Positions 4,884 to 7,270 of a DNA stretch of 7,270 bases are shown piece after piece. How positions within the stretch are numbered: position 1 is the first letter of the stretch; each line of letters begins with the position of its first letter. Origin of the DNA: a bacterium (GTDB lineage Bacteria > Krumholzibacteriota > Krumholzibacteria > LZORAL124-64-63); assembly GCA_003646045.1 (NCBI GenBank), contig QNDV01000109.1, forward strand, positions 1-7,270, read 5' to 3'. The notes below the pieces were generated by a model, which saw only the letters and a program-made list of their open reading frames with translations, was not told where the DNA came from and did not search any database. Both the position numbers and the translations under genes were made by a program.

Positions 4884-7270
4884 ATGCTCCGGCATCACCG
4901 GTTGCAGCGGTTTCTGCCTCTCGTACTCCTCGTAGTCCTGGCAGCAGTGACACCGCTGGATGATGCACATGCGCAGGACGCGCCAGGTCGCATCAAGGGT
5001 TTCGTCAAGGATGGCGAAACCGGCGAGCTCCTGGATTACGCGAACGTCCTGCTCGCAGGCACGACCAGGGGGACCATGTCCCTCGGTGGCGGTGTCTTCT
5101 ACTTCAATGTTGCTCCCGGCACCTATACCGTGAAGGTTCTCTACCTGGGCTATGCGCCCATGGAGCAGACCGTCACTGTTACGGCGGGCGGTACCATAGA
5201 GGTGGCCTTCACCCTTGAGACGGTCATTGTCGAGACCCTGCAGGCCTTCGATGTGGCGGGTGCCGAATACATGGTCGAGGTCAAGAGCGCGGTGACCGAG
5301 CATACAGTCAGTGCCGAGACCTTCGAGAAGTACGCCATCGATTCGGTGGAGGACGCCCTGGCCAAGCAGGCGGGCGTAGTGAGCCGTGCCGGTGAATTGT
5401 ACGTACGTGGCGGTCGCTCGGGCGAGGTCCAGTACCAGATGGATGGAGTCACCGTCAGCAACCCCCTGGGCACGGGCCATATGGAAGTGTCGACCCTGGC
5501 CGTGGAAAGCATGGCCCTGGTTACCGGTGGTCTGGATGCAAAGTACGGCAACGCCCTGTCCGGTGTGGCCAACATCACGACCAAGGAAGGCGGCGAGAAG
5601 TTCGGCGGCGGCGTGCGTTGGCTCACCGACGACTTCGGGCGTCAGGACAAGACCTACACCAACTACGATCGGCTCGAGTACGGCTTCGGCGGGCCAACTC
5701 CGGTAAAGGGCCTGACCTATTTCCTGGCCGGTGACCTGACCTTCTCGGACGGAGAGAACACTTCGGTGGCCCACCGTCCCGAGACAAAGATCAAACTGGG
5801 GGATACGACCCTCATGAAGTTCCGTCGGCGCCAGTTCAACCAGGCCAAGGGCTCGCTGAAACTGGCCTACAGTTTCGACGAGTCGAAGAAGATCACTGCG
5901 GAGTATTCCTACTCCAGGTCAATGAACGAACGCTACTCGCCCAACTGGAGCGTCGAAGGCTACGGCCGGCGTATCGTCTACATGCCCACGGTACTCTTCC
6001 GGAGCAACGCCAATGTGACCGGTTGGTTCGCCACCGGTGGTGCCATACCGGTCTATTACGGACCCTGGTTCGAGACCATGCTGGAGGACGCCACGACGGT
6101 GATGGTCATCGAGCAGTTGAACGATTCCGAGCGGCACGTACCCATGCCTGTGCTCGAAGTGAGAAGTGCGGCGGACAACCGTCTGTATCACGTCATCGCC
6201 CAGCCCCAGTTCGATGGGTTCAAGTACCCCTATTCGTCATTCTCCACCGTGGCCGAGGACAGCTCCTATACCGACTTCAACTCGGCCAACCGCAGCTTGC
6301 AGTCCACGGCCATCGGTCAGGTTGCCAAGATCGTCTGGCGCCAGAACATCACCGAGTCCACTTTCTATATAGTACGCCTCGGCCTGGTGGCCTTCGACTC
6401 GCGGAACGACGTACAGGGCAAGGACCCGTACCAGTACAACCACGGCGGCATCGACAATCCCGGTGTTTTCTTCGGGCAGCGCCGCCTGTACCAGCAGGGG
6501 ACGGACTACTACACCGATCCGCTGAGCGCCTACTACATAACGACGAGTGACTACTTTACCTACACCGAGGAATACAGTCGCACGTACAGCCTGGGCTTCG
6601 AACTGGTCAGCAACCGCTGGGCGGGCCACCTGTTGGAGGGCGGCGCCGGTGTCCGGTACAACGACCTCGAGCGCTACGCCCTGGCGAATCCGGCTCGCAT
6701 GCGACAGAGCCGCTTCACCCTGGAATGGTCCCAGGGTGGCAATCGCAATGTCTTCCATACCTACAACCCCGAGGCCTACTGGTATATGCAGGACCGGTGG
6801 GAGTATGAAGGCATGGTCGTGAACTACGGTTTGCGCTGGGACATGTTCTCGCCCGGCTCCTCGGCCGCCATCGAGTTGGCCAACGAGGACGTGGACGCCA
6901 ACGTCACCAAGTACAAGACGGCCTTCCAGCCACGTCTGGGTTTTGCGTTCCCCATCACCGAGCGGGATGGTTTCCACTTCCACTACGGCCGGTTCGTACA
7001 GTTCCCCAGCCGCGAGTACCTGTTTGCCAGCCAGGATCCGGTGGGTATGGGCGGTGGTACCCTGGGTAATCCGAACCTGCAGCCGGAGACCACGATCCAG
7101 TATTCGGCGGGCATCAAGCACCAGTTCAGCGACTACGTCGCCGGACAGTTCTCGCTGTACAGCAAGGACATCTACGACCTGATTGCGGCCACCCAGGTCA
7201 CGGACGAGAGTACGGGCACCACCCTGGCACGGTACATCAACAAGGCCTATGCCTCGGCACGCGGCATCGA
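4884..7270 (+). CDS. TonB-dependent outer-membrane receptor with N-terminal carboxypeptidase-regulatory-like domain (3' truncated)
   Basis: There are 795 codons in view with no stop before the window edge. Such receptors are 22-strand outer-membrane barrels that bring in bound ligands using energy from TonB-ExbB-ExbD. A signal peptide is clear: basic start (Arg3, Arg6, Arg9), hydrophobic stretch 10-22 and likely cleavage after AHA at 28-30. Residues about 36-112 form a carboxypeptidase-regulatory-like beta-sandwich (GRIKGFVKDGETGELLDYANV, then VAPGTYTVKVLYLGY), as in Oar/SusC-type receptors. The plug spans about 135-235, with YVRGGRSGEVQYQMDGV and GGLDAKYGNALSGVANITTKEG. The rest is barrel, rich in Tyr and aromatic strands. 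NPNLQPET at 729-736 is a landmark usually found in the last third of the barrel, so roughly 150-250 residues are missing. I cannot locate a TonB box with confidence. The ligand is unknown. The gene has its own promoter and long leader. Confidence 0.92.
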   Translation, partial: MLRHHRLQRFLPLVLLVVLAAVTPLDDAHAQDAPGRIKGFVKDGETGELLDYANVLLAGTTRGTMSLGGGVFYFNVAPGTYTVKVLYLGYAPMEQTVTVTAGGTIEVAFTLETVIVETLQAFDVAGAEYMVEVKSAVTEHTVSAETFEKYAIDSVEDALAKQAGVVSRAGELYVRGGRSGEVQYQMDGVTVSNPLGTGHMEVSTLAVESMALVTGGLDAKYGNALSGVANITTKEGGEKFGGGVRWLTDDFGRQDKTYTNYDRLEYGFGGPTPVKGLTYFLAGDLTFSDGENTSVAHRPETKIKLGDTTLMKFRRRQFNQAKGSLKLAYSFDESKKITAEYSYSRSMNERYSPNWSVEGYGRRIVYMPTVLFRSNANVTGWFATGGAIPVYYGPWFETMLEDATTVMVIEQLNDSERHVPMPVLEVRSAADNRLYHVIAQPQFDGFKYPYSSFSTVAEDSSYTDFNSANRSLQSTAIGQVAKIVWRQNITESTFYIVRLGLVAFDSRNDVQGKDPYQYNHGGIDNPGVFFGQRRLYQQGTDYYTDPLSAYYITTSDYFTYTEEYSRTYSLGFELVSNRWAGHLLEGGAGVRYNDLERYALANPARMRQSRFTLEWSQGGNRNVFHTYNPEAYWYMQDRWEYEGMVVNYGLRWDMFSPGSSAAIELANEDVDANVTKYKTAFQPRLGFAFPITERDGFHFHYGRFVQFPSREYLFASQDPVGMGGGTLGNPNLQPETTIQYSAGIKHQFSDYVAGQFSLYSKDIYDLIAATQVTDESTGTTLARYINKAYASARGI

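Noticed and set aside
4797..5774. Long antisense open frame (325 codons on the - strand) opposite the receptor start
   Set aside because: It mirrors a GC-rich coding region whose + strand gives a clear signal peptide, carboxypeptidase-like domain and plug. The antisense translation shows no recognisable domain.
6237..7121. Antisense open frame of 294 codons opposite the receptor barrel
   Set aside because: The + strand encodes recognisable barrel sequence including NPNLQPET. The antisense product has no known motif and is explained by codon bias of the real gene.
1..7270. Mobile elements, CRISPR arrays, rRNA or tRNA genes
   Set aside because: No transposase or integrase sequence, no regularly spaced direct repeats and no RNA-gene signatures were seen.

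Overview
All genes in this window lie on the + strand. The DNA is GC-rich, uses the standard genetic code, and is tightly packed. The last gene encodes an outer-membrane TonB-dependent receptor, so the host is a diderm (Gram-negative-type) bacterium. The split two-subunit glycine decarboxylase (GcvPB), a LipM-type octanoyltransferase, and a receptor with an N-terminal carboxypeptidase-regulatory-like domain together suggest a GC-rich FCB-group or candidate-phylum lineage (Krumholzibacteriota/Eisenbacteria/Gemmatimonadota-like). That placement is an inference from gene style only.

Layout. (1) Bases 1-1121 hold a glycine-cleavage/lipoylation pair: the 3' end of gcvPB and a lipM-like octanoyltransferase. 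They overlap by ATGA, and the overlap sits inside a perfect 11-bp inverted repeat. (2) Bases 1118-1147 hold a candidate promoter. (3) Bases 1180-4674 hold three overlapping genes for a Dpp/Opp-family ABC importer: permease B, permease C, and one fused ATPase with two nucleotide-binding domains and a C-terminal four-cysteine motif. No substrate-binding protein gene is present in the window. (4) Bases 4664-4883 hold a near-consensus sigma70-type promoter that overlaps the end of the ATPase gene, followed by a leader of about 185 nt with an 8-bp stem and a 10-bp palindrome. (5) From 4884 to the window edge lies a TonB-dependent receptor with signal peptide, carboxypeptidase-like domain, plug and most of the barrel. 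It is truncated at the 3' side by the window end.

How they work together. GcvPB is the catalytic half of the glycine decarboxylase P-protein. LipM-type enzymes put octanoate on GcvH, the carrier protein that P-protein works with, so the first pair is functionally coherent. The ABC genes encode an inner-membrane importer for peptides or similar small solutes (nickel or metallophore complexes are other possibilities in this family). The TonB receptor could supply the matching outer-membrane step, but it has its own promoter, so that link is only a hypothesis. No RNA genes, mobile elements or CRISPR arrays were seen. The most noteworthy signals are non-coding: the start-codon-enclosing inverted repeats at the coupled junctions and the long structured leader of the receptor gene.
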